Assembly (NCBI RefSeq): GCF_009905375.1
Contig: NW_027420624.1
Location: forward strand, 27,952-91,951
Length of the DNA: 64,000 nucleotides
Source of the DNA: Apium graveolens
Lineage: Eukaryota; Streptophyta; Magnoliopsida; Apiales; Apiaceae
Direction: 5' to 3'
The translations under genes and the position numbers were made by a program. The first letter of the stretch is position 1; every line of letters starts with the position of its first letter. The notes under the pieces were generated by a model. It made no database searches. It had not been told where the DNA came from and worked only from the letters and a program-made list of their open reading frames with translations. Below are positions 21,134-32,774 of this stretch, piece by piece.

Positions 21134-22218
21134 TCACATACAATTACTACAGAAAATACAGACCTCGGCTTCTTGGCCTACAAGAAGTTTAGTGGGGAGG
21201 GAAGTTTGGACGTCAGAGACGGATTGGCCTTCATTCCACCTGCTGTACATTGTTCCACAAAATTAAAAATTATTTTGTAATTTGAACTGCTCATACTTTT
21301 CACATACACTTGATAAGAAAAATATTATCAATGTTTATACAAGGAATTATACAACAATATTCAGGTTTCAGAAGGATGCACCTTGTACTAAGGCTGAGCT
21401 CGAGATCACAACCATTCTCATCTTCACTACCCACACTAATTACCTGAATCTCAATCAATAAAAACTTATTAGAATACATATGTTACATTTGTGTATCTTT
21501 ATGAGAATCTGTGATACAAACATCTGTAATTGATTAAAATAGGGCATACCTTTCCCCTTTGAGGAAAATAGAATCCGTAAGGATTTGAAAATTCTAGGCT
21601 GGTAGTATGCCAGGATGAGGATGAGGATGAACCAGGCATTAATTGTAAGGTTAGATCCTCCTGCTATAAAAAGAACAAGGACAGCATAGATACGTTTCAA
21701 CTTACATTTAAATGGGAATTTTCATCCAAATTGCAAAATAATAATGTACCATAGAAACGTACATTTCTCCCTGGAAAGTGATGAAGAAATCCATGAGCAT
21801 CTGTCAAAGGTTGTACTATAGTAGGAGGTAATGAACAGAATAAGGGGGAAGACAAGTAAGGAGAACTTTCCATTCTCATAATCTCCTGCAAAAACAGGGA
21901 CAAGAATGCTGGTGGTACCCTACTATATATGCTCCTGGCAAAACAACAGCATATATAATCAGATTCAAGAATAGTAAATTTTGATTTCGTAAATAAAATG
22001 TCATTAATTACCTGCACTTGGCCAGCCAAAGTGACAGGGTACATAGGGTTATGATTCACAACACTGGGTACCCTATCACTATTAGTACCAATTTGACTTG
22101 TAAATCTTCTCCAAAATTCATTTGGACTTCTCCACTCCCTTATTATTGAGGATGAGCTGCCACTTGCTCCACTGCCTGCTTGAAATTTTGGCTCCCCCAC
22201 AGAGTCTGTAGCTGCCAT
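21134..22218 (-). CDS. Unrecognised five-exon plant gene with LxLxL motif, copy 1
   Basis: I do not recognise the product. Minus-strand exons that join in frame are 22,218-22,012, 21,885-21,706, 21,660-21,550, 21,443-21,382 and 21,239-21,134, coding about 221 residues. Three introns have good GT...AG sites. The last uses a weaker GTGCAT donor, and without it the frame would end at 21,300. The second intron is only 45 bases. Exon 1 begins MAATDSVGEPKF and holds WRSPNEFWRRFTSQI, exon 2 PGRNVRFYGTLLF, exon 3 EDLTLQLMPGS then a Ser run, exon 4 CDLELSLSTR. DLELSL fits the EAR-type repression motif LxLxL, so a role as an adaptor of transcriptional repression is possible but unproven. No membrane segment or signal peptide is seen. 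Unit B at 54,965 shares the exon-1 signature. Confidence 0.6.
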
Positions 22219-22904
22219 GTTTACCTCTTTCTTAGCTCAAACTTATATTTGCTTGAAATTTTGGCTCCCCAACGAAGTTTGTAGTTGACAAGAAATTTTA
22301 TGTGCTTCACTAATAAATTAAAACAATTGGAATATTTGATTTAGTATATTAATTTAATAATACGATATTATTCATTATTGTTAAGATATTGTACTTTTGG
22401 ATGCTTAAATTTAGAGGATTTGTTTTACCAAGAAAACAATATTGATTCTTTGTAAAAGAAAATAAAAATATAATTATTTCTAAATTACCAAAATAATAAA
22501 TTGTTTCTTTTTCAATCTAACTGCTCAAGATTTATTACTATATGAAATTCAATAAAAAATATATGAGATGTATATTATAATCTTAGAGCTTAAACTGTAA
22601 AGTCCTCGTACTTGTTTTGTATTTAGAATTTTAAAATGTAGATAAAGTTCTTTTTCAAAAGTGTTTAAATATTAATATAATCATCAAAAAAATTATTAAC
22701 ATATTATTTACTATTTTGTTTGGTTCCAATATTTTAAAATTTATATATATTGTAAAAGTTATTAACAGTATGGCTTGTATGGTATTTTTGAAATGTCTCT
22801 TTTCCTATTATCTATAACTTAAAATTCATGCTAAATTATGATGTCACAATATATTAATTTTAATGTTTTTACCTATGTTCTAAATAGTTGAAGAAAAAAT
22901 TAAC
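22219..22904. other. AT-rich upstream region of the five-exon gene
   Basis: It contains the putative promoter (minus strand). A second copy of the first codons of exon 1 (AAATTTTGGCTCCCCAACGA) lies just upstream, at about 22,256, so the start region was partly duplicated. No clear TATA box could be chosen in the AT-rich background. Confidence 0.4.
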
Positions 22905-23115
22905 TTATTGCACACTCAGGTGGTTAAAGAAGATAACTATCATGTTGGTCACAGGTTCGAATCTCAAGGGAGGAGAATTTATGATTATGCCTCCTGAGCC
23001 ATCGCGTAAATGTGGTTTACCTTGTTCACGGGTTTGTAGGTTATTGCGTGAGTCCGTAGAGTATACTCAGTGCGCACCCGAAGGATAGCGGATGCGGATT
23101 ATCTGCGATAAAAAA
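22905..23115 (+). mobile_element. tRNA-derived SINE
   Basis: An A-box-like CACTCAGGTGGTTAAAG and a B box GGTTCGAATCT lie about 35 bases apart at the 5' end, the internal pol III promoter of tRNA-derived SINEs. A less AT-rich body follows and ends GCGATAAAAAAAG. Flanks TTAACTTATT and ATAACTTACT may be a decayed target duplication. It cannot fold as a tRNA, so it is not a tRNA gene. Confidence 0.65.
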
Positions 23116-24062
23116 AGAATAACTTACTATAATTTCTAAAAATCTAAGGGCTAAATTTGGCTAAATTTAATGCATTCTCATAATCAGTCACTCAATTGTT
23201 TTGTCTTATATATATATATATATATTAGTGTATACATCATGATACCAATACTATTTGCAAATAAAATATCAATTTTCAAACTCAAATGCAATGGAGTAAT
23301 CGAGGCTGATAATTAGAATAATTATAGTAGGTTGGTTAATGTATAGCATTCCATAATGATAATATGTCAGTACAAGTGTCTTGGCCTCCAAAATTCTCTT
23401 GGAATCGTCATGCTCTCTTTTTTATGGGTGAACTTTTTTGCGAATGAGAGGCCAATTAAGCCATTTAAAATAAGCCAAGAAATATATTCTATCGAGAAGT
23501 TGATAAACCAAGTCGAGAAGTACAAAACATAAGTATATTGAGAAGTTCATATATAAACATATGAGGCCATGTCTAAAAACTCTATCATGGAGTCACCATA
23601 TAGCAAAGGCATATGGTCATAAACTCAAATAGAATAAACTTCAACAAATCTATGTAGTGAAGTCTAAATAATGATGGCAAAATTGGGAACTCACAAATGC
23701 TCATAACATAGAGGAATATCCTCATATATCGTAAAGTAAAATCCAAAATATTAATTCAACTGTATCATGAAGTAACTCAGATCCGACCTAACTTTTCCGG
23801 TTCTTTCGATAATAATTGCCAAATTTTTTGGCTTGGTCCGATATGAGCCCACCTATCCTGCCTATTAAATAACTACTAAAATTTGTTGTTATCATGCATA
23901 ATAGAATTACATATGAATAATATAAACATGAAGTACACGTTGGCTGAGTTCTCATTTTCGCAATAAGCAACTTTGAAAACCCTTGTAAATTGTCAAATTA
24001 AGGTATTGCATCAATATGGATCATATAATATATTAGGTAGGTATATATTCATATACATATAA
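23116..24062. other. Intergenic; TA microsatellite and unknown repeat
   Basis: A (TA)n tract lies at about 23,208-23,225 and is longer in copy 2. The rest (23,400-24,060) has short phrases such as GAGAAGTTCATATATAAAC but no frame or element boundary I can support. It may be part of a Gypsy-related sequence. Confidence 0.4.
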
Positions 24063-26986
24063 ATTATTGGATCAAAGAAATTATGGAGGAAATCGGGTTT
24101 CCGAAGCCTTTGAAAGATAAGGTTATTCTCTTTACAAAAAACTCAGAGAGGGAAAGAAAAGTTCACGGACCACCTAATTATGGAAATACTTTTCAAGATA
24201 TAGTTATCGATATAAAGTTCTCTATAAGTTCATGGATGGATTTAGCGGATACATCCAGATCAAAAAGCATAAGGATGACATTCCAAAGATATCATTCATC
24301 ACTGACTTTGGTGTTTATTGTTATCTTGTTATGGCATTCGGTCTTAAGAATGCAGGAGCCACCTATCAAAGGTTGGTAAATAAAATTTTTAAGGACCTTA
24401 TTGGTAAGACTATGGAAGTCTATGTTGATGACATGTTAGTCAAGAGTCTAGCAAAGACTGATCATATAACCCATTTGAGGGAAGCTTTTGAGGTTCTGAG
24501 GTACCATAAGATGATGTTAAACCCTACAAAATGTGCTTTCGGAGTAGGATCTGGAAAATTTTTGGGATTGATGGTCTCCAAGAGGGGGATAGAGGCTAAC
24601 CCCGACAAAATAAAGGCAATCCTAGACATGGAACCACCAAAAACCGTCAAGGATGTTCAGAAGCTCACAGGAAAGGTTGTTGCGCTAGGATGATTCATCT
24701 CCAAGTCAGGAGACAAGTGCCTGTCATTTTTCAAGTTACTAAAGAACATCAAGGACTTTGTATGGAATGAGGAAAACCAGAAGGCATTCGAAGAGTTAAA
24801 GAAATATATGGCTCAGGCCCCGTTGTTGGCCAAACCATCTTTGAATGAAGTTTTATTCTTGTACTTGGCTGTTTCAGAGAGCGCCTTGAGCGCGGTGTTG
24901 GTTAAGGAGGAGCTGAAAGTCCAAAAACCCGTATATTATGTCAGCAAAATTCTGCATGGTGCTGAATTGAATTATTCAACTATTGAGAAATTTGCTCTAG
25001 CCTTGGTAATAGCTTCGAGAAAACTGTGTCCTTACTTTCAGGCTCATCAGATTGAGGTGCTAACAAATCAGCCACTGAGAAATATCATTCACAGTCCCAA
25101 GGCAAGTGGGAGATTGATTAAGTGGGCAATAGAGCTGGAAGAGTTTGATCTCAAGTATAAGCCGCGAACGGCAATAAAAGCCCAGGCGCTAGCTGACTTC
25201 GTGGTGGAATGTACCATACCCAACCAAGAAGTCGGGGGGCAAGAAGATACCATACCACAAGATAAGGGAGTCGATAATGGGGACAGAGAGAAGGATGATA
25301 AGGAGAAAGAGTATTGGGTTCTCTATTTTGATGGAGCATCAAAAACAAACTCCAGTGGAGCAGGATTGGTATTGTAAAGCCCTGATGGGTTCTTAATTCA
25401 GTATGCTATGAAGCTAGACTTCCCAACCACAAACAATGAGGCAGAATATGAAGCCCGGATAGATGGCCTTGGCCTAGCTGGGACACTTAGAGTCAAAAAC
25501 TTAAAGGTCCGTGGATTCTCGAAACTGATCATATCCCAGGTAAAGGGAGAATTTGAGGCAAGGGATGATACGATGGGTAAGTATGTCCACCTAGTAAGGG
25601 CTGTGATGACCCAATTTAATGAATGCCATGTTGAACACATTCCAAGGGAAGAAAATGCTAAGGCATATGCGTTATCAAAGTTTGCTTCATCTAAGATAGA
25701 AGAAAGTTCAGGAAGTGTGTACTTCCGTGTTTGGAAGACACGAAGCATAGATGTTAAGCTTGTGGCTCCCATAGGCCTGGGGACGTCATGGATTGATCCC
25801 ATCAAGGCTCACATTAAAACTGGTTGGTTTCCAAGCGATGCAACTGAAGCACGGAAGTTAACTGTTCGAGCACTAAGGTACTCTTTGATAGATGGGATTC
25901 TGTATAAAAGATCTTTCGTGGTTCCTTACTTGAGGTGTCTCAGGCCCGATGAGGCACGCTTGGCTCTTGAGGAAGTGCATGAAGGTATTTGTGGGCAACA
26001 CTTGGGGGGCAGGGCCTTGGCTCATAAGATAACCCGTTTAGGCTTCTATTGGCCAGAAATGATGGCTGATGCCAAAGAATATGTGAAGAAATGTGACCCT
26101 CAAGATGCTGACCTCTATCAACTCGCCTATTCCCTTTGCTATGTGGGGGATGGATATTCTAGGGTCTTTCCCCATGGCCACGGCACAAAGAAAGTTCCTG
26201 ATTGTAGCCATTGATTATTTCACCAAATGGATTGAAGCCAAACCTTTGGCCAAGATCACAACTAAGCAGGTTGCACAATTCATGTGGGAAAATATTATTT
26301 GTCGGTATGGAATTCCCCGTATCCTAGTCACCGACAATGGAACGCAGTTTAACAATGAGGAATTTAAGAAGTATTGTGAAGAAAATGAAATTGAGTTATG
26401 GTTCACCTCTATGGCTCACCCGCAAGCCAATGGGCAAGCGGAGGTAGCAAATCGAATAATCTTGGATGGACTAAAGAAAAGGATCGAGAAATCAAGAAAT
26501 AATTGGGTGGATGAGATACTTCCAATATTATGGGCCTATAGGACTACCTGTAGAGTCACTACTGGAGCAACCCCCTTCATGTTGGTATATGGGGCAGAAG
26601 CAGTTGTTCCCGTGGAGATATCACATTCTTCTCCAAGGATTCAGGCTTTCAATGTTGAGGAAAATGAGGAAGGACAAAGGTTGGCACTGGACTTAATCGA
26701 TGAAGTGCGAGATGGGGCACATGCAAAGATAGTAGAGTATCAGAAGAAGGCTTCATTCTACTACAACCTAAGGGTTAAAGAAAGGTTCTTTAAACAAGGT
26801 GACCTAGTCTTGAGGAAGATAGAAGCTTCTGGGGTAGGACAGAAAGGGAAGCTCGCCCCGAATTGGGAAGGGTCGTACAAAGTCAAGAGCGTTCAAGGTA
26901 GAGGAACCTACAAGCTGGAGACAATGGATGGCTTTGAAGTCCCAAGAACTTGGCATGCACAAAACCTGAAGGTTTACTATGTGTAG
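24063..26986 (+). pseudogene. pol: Tat-lineage Gypsy pol, 5'-truncated, copy 1
   Basis: RT enters in the middle at FMDGFSGYIQI (about 24,229) and carries YVDDMLVKS. A TGA at 24,691-24,693 interrupts before RNase H (to about 25,200, TNQPLRN). A second RNase H-like domain follows (YFDGASKTNSSGAG), with a TAA at 25,375. This extra domain between RNase H and integrase marks the Tat clade (Ogre/Retand-like). The integrase zinc finger is cut: after VKKCD a deletion and frame change remove the second Cys pair. The catalytic core then reads through to 26,986, with the three acidic residues in GMDILG, VTDNGTQF and NGQAEVANR. Gag, protease and both LTRs are missing. It cannot move by itself. Confidence 0.9.
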
Positions 26987-27374
26987 GGCAATTGAATATG
27001 ATTCTCACTTGTCTGGATGACAAGTAGGTTGAAAAGCACCTTGAAGCTTTGCTTGCATAGGATTTTATATTCCAGTAGAATTTACATTGTCAAGTTATTA
27101 TTGTTAAGGGTCGAACCCATATTATGTAAGGTTTTGAAAAACCAGACTTCAAATTGAAGAGTTCGAAATTATTTCAACCTATGGATGTTTGAGTTGTGAT
27201 AGTACTTGTGTGGCCAATTAGTTCAAGTTTAAATGCATATTAAAGTATCGGAAAGATAAAGGAGAAAGATGTGAATAAGGAAAGTAGCATATAAAATAAC
27301 ACCGGAGGGTAATAAGTTTTGATACAAACAAAAGTCCAGACATAAGTTAAGGATAAAATTACAAAATGAAAAAA
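26987..27374. other. 3' region of the Gypsy element, no LTR found
   Basis: Non-coding sequence following the integrase stop. No polypurine tract/LTR pair could be identified before the duplication breakpoint at 27,760. Confidence 0.4.
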
Positions 27375-27500
27375 CTACTCCTCCATGCGGGAGCCTTCAT
27401 TCTCTTGCTCCTTATTAGCACCTCCAGCATCCTTCGCAGGAGAAGCGGGAGGAGAAGCAGTGTTAGGATCTAAGATGCCATCATCTGGCTTCATCCTCTC
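27375..27500 (-). pseudogene. C-terminal remnant of an antisense ORF in the Gypsy 3' region
   Basis: On the minus strand a frame reads ERMKPDDGILDPNTASPPAS, continues acidic and Ala/Pro-rich, and ends SRMEE at a TAG (27,375-27,377). Composition is coding-like against an AT-rich background. Some Tat-lineage elements carry an extra ORF, sometimes antisense, between integrase and 3' LTR, and this fits that position. Only the last 42 codons are visible and the function is unknown. Confidence 0.4.
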
Positions 27501-27760
27501 AAAATGATAGTTAGTAAAAAGAAGAGAAAGAAGCACACCTTATTAGTAGTTAATGAGAGTGGTGAGGACCAAACAGAAACTTAGTCACCTTTGGTCACTA
27601 AAATAAAGAAGCAAAAGAAAGTTGAGTTCACCAGTCAAAAAGACACCTTTGCATCTTCTCAAAAAGATGCAGTTGTAACACATAGGCATAAATAGACTCT
27701 AGTGGAACCTTCTTAAAAATGTGTCACTATTAAAATAAGTATTATCCCTAATGCATTTTG

Positions 27761-27780
27761 TTAAGCAGCATTGAATCTTG
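27761..27780 (+). repeat. 20-bp filler at the duplication junction
   Basis: TTAAGCAGCATTGAATCTTG at 27,761-27,780 is repeated immediately at 27,781-27,800 and equals the first 20 bases of copy 1 (11,696-11,715). It is a templated extra copy of the unit start at the join. Confidence 0.92.
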
Positions 27781-28924
27781 TTAAGCAGCATTGAATCTTG
27801 TTTCATGGAGTTGTACCTTTACCTCATTTTTCTTATAAAGTCAAGCAAGATAAATTTTGAAATTTTTTATTATTTTTTCACATGGCTAAAATCAATATAT
27901 TTTAACATCCGTACGGTTGGATTGTCCAAAAAAGCATTTTAAAAAATTATTTCGTTAATCAGCAACGAATCTTGTTTTAGGGAGTTGTACTTTTACGTCA
28001 TTTTCCTTAAAAACTCAAGCAAGATAAATTTTGAATTTTTTTTTATTTTTTTACGTGACTAAAATTAATATATGTTAAGAGCCGTACGGTTGGATCATCC
28101 AAAAAATCATTTGAAAAATTTATTTCGTTAATCGGCAACGAATCTTGTTTTAGGGAGTTGTACTTTTACCTCAATTTCCTTATAAAGTCAAGCAAGATAA
28201 ATTTTGAAATTTTTTATTATTTTTTTACGTGGCTAAAATCAATATATGTTAACATCCGTAAGGTTGGATCGTCTAAAAAATCATTTGAAAAGATTATTTC
28301 GCTAATTATCAACCAATCTGAATTTTAGATGTTACACAACGGTTTCAGCAAAATACCGTTGTGTGATAAATTCTCACAATCGACGGTTCTCATTCTTCCA
28401 ACTAAGCAATCTAAGTAAAATCAATCAACGACTCTCATTTCGCCAACTCAGCGATCGAAGTGAAATAATTTCCACCAATCAGGTGGTGCCATGATTTCTT
28501 GTAAACAGACAGACAGTTATTCTGTCAAAATTGTAAAACCGTTGTATGATGCTTCTCTGTTGACTCCTTTATACAATAGACTCCGTAAACCGTTGTTTAT
28601 ATGTATATTTTGTAACAACTGTTGTTTCAAATTAGTCCAAAACCATTGTCCGAGATTACCATAAGTTAGCTTATTAACAACGATTTTGGACTGTTATGTT
28701 AAAGATCTATGACAACAGTGCAATTTAAGAACTGTTGTCTACCTGAATAAGAGGATGCCACAGAGACAAGTCTTTCGAAAATCTGCTATAATCGTTGTTC
28801 TACATGTTGTCTAACAACAGTTATTCTTGAAAAAAAAAAATCCGTCGTCTCCTAATTTGGGGCAACGGTTTTTTGGTCGACCGTTGTTTCATAGGTGTTG
28901 TGTGATTGCAAATTTCTTGTAGTG
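27781..28924. repeat. Copy 2 of 173-bp satellite units and CACTA right end
   Basis: Three satellite units (to about 28,325), then the ACAACGGT-rich subterminal region ending CTTGTAGTG at 28,924. No base difference from copy 1 was noticed. Confidence 0.85.
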
Positions 28925-29897
28925 CAACTACGAATATATATATTCGACATAAGCTTTCTTAATCAATCACTTAGTAGCGCTATGTCTATGTAAAATGTTA
29001 TGGAGGTAATTTCAATTGCTTCCATAAAATGTAGTTTTTAAAAGCTCTTACTGAATGATACACTTCACGCTCTTTAACGCTTGAAAATATTGAAAAACAT
29101 ATTTTCAATTATATAGACTGTAAATCTGATTGTTTGGTTGATAAAAAACTTGATTATATGTCTCAATGCAGTACATTCCTTTTTGTAATACCAAGAGCCA
29201 TAGAAATGAACTGGTCGGATACTGTCCATAGGATCCCTATTATGTCCATTATGTTTGGTGAGATGGATAACCTCCTTGCATAACCCAAGATTTGAATCTT
29301 AAACAATAGGGATTCAATTGATAAAATCGGAGCACTATACAAACTTGAAGTTGGATACAATTATTATTTTTAAATTGCATACACTTATACACTTAAAGTA
29401 CTGTTATGCAAGCTATTCATCTGCAAGTGAAGTTCTCTTAAAATGCTTTGCAACTATGCAAGTGATATTCTAAGCTCTTAGGAGATTTTCACCCAAGCCC
29501 ATAAAAACTGTGGTACATGAGGGACCTGAACACATAATTCTCAACCAACTAAATTAGTCGAATACCCCAGAGAAAAGTAATTAAACAAAATTTTAAACTT
29601 TGACATCGAATTTCATATTTTACCCAAACTTCCGACGATTTATCAGTATTAATTCATTTTAAAGTATACCACATAACTATATATTCTTTATTCATTTATG
29701 ATTAGACAACGAAAATTTGGTCGAATTTAGCAAAATTCGATAAAATTTGTTGGTCAAATTTAATGGCTTTTCTTGCACTAAAACTACTAAAATAAAACTG
29801 ATAAATAAATTTAGTTGATGAATATAGGTAAAGTAGTTAGCTAACCTACTTGTAAAAATTAAATTTGAGTTTGCATTAGCATAACCATAATCTAATA

Positions 29898-30131
29898 CTC
29901 CCTCTATCCCAAAATAAGTGTCGCTTTAATTTTTGACACGTTTTTTAAGGTACTAAAAAAAGATATTTGCATATATTTTTTTCAAAAAAAAATTTCTTGA
30001 ATTAAAATTTTACATTTATATTTTTATTGAGAAAAGAAAATTTATAAAAAAATATATACAAGTACCTTTTTTTAACACCTCACAATACTGTCAAAAGTGA
30101 AAACGACACTTATTTTTTGGGAGGGAGGGAG
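29898..30131. mobile_element. Stowaway MITE, copy 2
   Basis: Same 234-bp element and TA duplication as at 13,813. One T-to-C change in the left terminal repeat (GTGTCGCTTTAA). Confidence 0.92.
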
Positions 30132-31025
30132 TAATTACACACAAATAGGAATGAATTTAGTTAACCTCCTTGAGTCGGTCTGAATTGATGAAATATTGAC
30201 TCTATATATCACAATAAGCTGTATCTTATATATAAGGGATAAATTAGCATGTTTAGAAATATGCTACATATTGGTATTGATATGAGCTAATGTTTGCAAA
30301 AACATGTGAAATCTAGAAATGGTAATTAAAAAAACTAAACTGAATCTTTCAACTAGTCTACCTGAATCATTGCTTAAAAAATTTATACCAGATAAGTAGA
30401 TCTATTTTTAGATTTATAGTTCTAAGCTAATTTAATTTAACTAAAAATGAGGATAATTGAAATTTATTGGTCAAATTTAAATGTTTCTCTTGCACTAAAT
30501 TAACTAATAAAAGGAAACTAATTAAGAAGTACCTACATTTGAGATATAAGATATAAGAGAATACTATTATATACATTTGAGGAAAATAGTAGGGCAGTTA
30601 GCACACCTACTTGTTAAAAGTTATGGTTAGTTTTGGATTGGCATAACCATTATTTAATAATGATATAAGAAGGAGGGAATTTAGGTACCACTAAGAGATA
30701 TAAGGGACAATTAATTTAGTATGCTTAGTTATATGCTGCAATATTACCGTGAGCCACAAAACTTTTGAAATTTAAATTGTTAGCAAAACTTAAACCAGAT
30801 CATTCAAAAACTCTACAAGCAGAGCTATTTCCATGGACGGATATTGTCCATGGAATCCCTATGTGCTTAGTGAGATTGATAACCTCCTTGCATAACCCAA
30901 GATTTAAATCTCAAACAGTTCCCCAGAGGGCTTCAATTGTAAAATCTAAAAGTTGTTAAAATCGGAGCACTATACAAACTTGAAGTTGGATACATTATGC
31001 TATATGCTTAGCTATATGCTACAAT

Positions 31026-32746
31026 TGTTGGGATTTTAATCTAAATTATATGTTTAAAGTTATTGTTTTATTTATTTGAATAAGTCAAATAAGTAGCAGG
31101 AGGGTTAGTAAGTGGATTAGTAGTGGAAGTAGTAGTCAGTTAGGTTTATTACTGGAGAAATAATAGGAAGGAGTTGGTGGTTTAATGCTAGAACTTGTTA
31201 TTTTAGTTCTATTTAAACTATCACCTGTAATCTTTCATTTGATGAGAAGAATATACAAGTTTATTTTCTCGGGTGAATTATATGTTTAAGTTATTGTTTT
31301 ATTTATTTGAATAAGTCAACATGTTTTATTTATAAGTAGCAGTAGCATTAGTACGTGGATTAGCAGTGGAAGTAGTAGTTAGTTAGGTTTATTAGTGGAG
31401 AAATAATCGGAAGGGGTTGCTGGTTTTATGCTACCACTTATTATTTTAGTTCTAATTTTCTCGTGAACACCAAGTGTAGAATATAAGAAGAGATTTAATG
31501 TATATATATTTATAAGCACGTGTAATAAACACACAATGAACACTTATTTTGAAAGAACTAGGAAGACATTTTGTTATTAAGTCTGTTTCTCCGCCACGGA
31601 CAACAATATGTGGAATTTCCTGATAAATGGCTGCCAATGCCACATTATCCTGCCTTGGATCAATTACACCATTTGGATCGCTATTCTCAATAGCTTCCCA
31701 AACGCCTTGTGCCCGCATGAATACCTTCATTTTTAATGACCACGCCGTGTAATTGTTTTTGGCCAACATAGGATAACTGAGTCCGACAACACCTTCCTTC
31801 ATCTTTGGCACGTCAATGCTTGGTATCCGAGCTAAGTAGTTTATGCCCAAGTACATGGCGAGGAAAACAAGCATGGACGTGCCAAAGATGAAGGAAGGTG
31901 TTGTCGGATTCAGTTTTCCTATGTTGGCCAAAAACAATTACACGGCGTGGTCATTAAAAATGAAGGTATTCATGCGGGCACAAGGCGTCTGGGAAGCTAA
32001 ACCGTATACACTTATGTGTCCAGCCAAAGGACCGCTCCCATAACTAACAATAAGTACGTGGGTTTTCATATTCAACAAGAGCATAGCCACCATGCAGGAC
32101 CATAGGCTCGAATACCAAGTGGTGTCAGATGGGCAAATAGGAGATATGGTGGACTTGATGAATCTTATGGGAATCAAGCTATATATGTTGCAGTTGAATA
32201 TTGGCTTAGGAGAGCTAAAATCTTTTGGTGGCGAGGTGGCAGATTCATGGGAGATAACTATGATGATTAACCAGCTTTTTTATAGACAGAGGTAGCGTGC
32301 CAGACGGGAAAATAAGACATGCCAGCCAGGCAAACAAAAGGCCAGACGGGCTATATTGAAGTGCCAAACGGGCAGAAAAGTTAAAAGCCACACGGGCTAA
32401 GTTAAAAGCCATATGGGTTTCTAGTATTTGTTAGGGAAAACTTAGATTAAGGGGGAGATTGTTGGGATTTTAATCTAAATTATATGCTTTATTTATTTGA
32501 ATAAGTCAAATAAGTAGCAGTAGGATTAGTACGTGTATTAGTAGTGGAAGTTGTAGTCAGTTAGGTTTATTAGCGGAGAAATAATAGGAAGGAGTTGTTG
32601 GTTTAATGCTACAACTTGTTATTTTAGTTCTATTTAAACTATTACCTGTAATCTTTTATTTGATGAGGAGAATATACAAGTTTATTTTTTCCGGTGAACA
32701 CCAAATATACATGTACATATATAAGTTCTAGTTTTATATCTCTACA
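31026..32746 (+). mobile_element. 1.7-kb Copia LTR element with gag hairpin, copy 2
   Basis: Copy of 14,941-16,661, with the ACAAT duplications at 31,021-31,025 and 32,747-32,751 and the 3' LTR at 32,460-32,746. The inverted-repeat arms are 31,692-31,821 and 31,869-31,998. No difference was noticed inside the arms, so the hairpin exists twice in the window. Confidence 0.85.
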
Positions 32747-32774
32747 ACAATATCGTTGTGAGCCACAAAACTTT

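Larger units (their letters stand above)
11696..27760 (+). repeat. Tandem segmental duplication, copy 1 (16,065 bp)
   Basis: The whole interval recurs as 27,781-43,930 in direct orientation. The copies differ by roughly a dozen substitutions that I could spot, a TA-repeat length change, one A-run length change, a 4-bp TATA difference in an intron, and one 82-bp indel near 20,425. Copy 1 ends ...ATGCATTTTG at 27,760, exactly where copy 2 ends at 43,930. Such low divergence indicates a recent event or an assembly duplication. Confidence 0.95.

Noticed and set aside
22905..22990. tRNA gene
   Set aside because: A- and B-box-like sequences are present but no acceptor stem or anticodon arm can be formed, and the unit continues into a SINE body ending in an A-rich tail.
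23788..23970. Small minus-strand ORF of 60 codons
   Set aside because: AT-rich, no family resemblance, no promoter or splice context; repeated only because of the 16-kb duplication.
24229..24632. Recent gene conversion between the Gypsy at 24 kb and the one at 59.9 kb
   Set aside because: The near-identity is explained by both being copies of one family, and the visible differences are spread along the overlap rather than clustered outside a converted tract.
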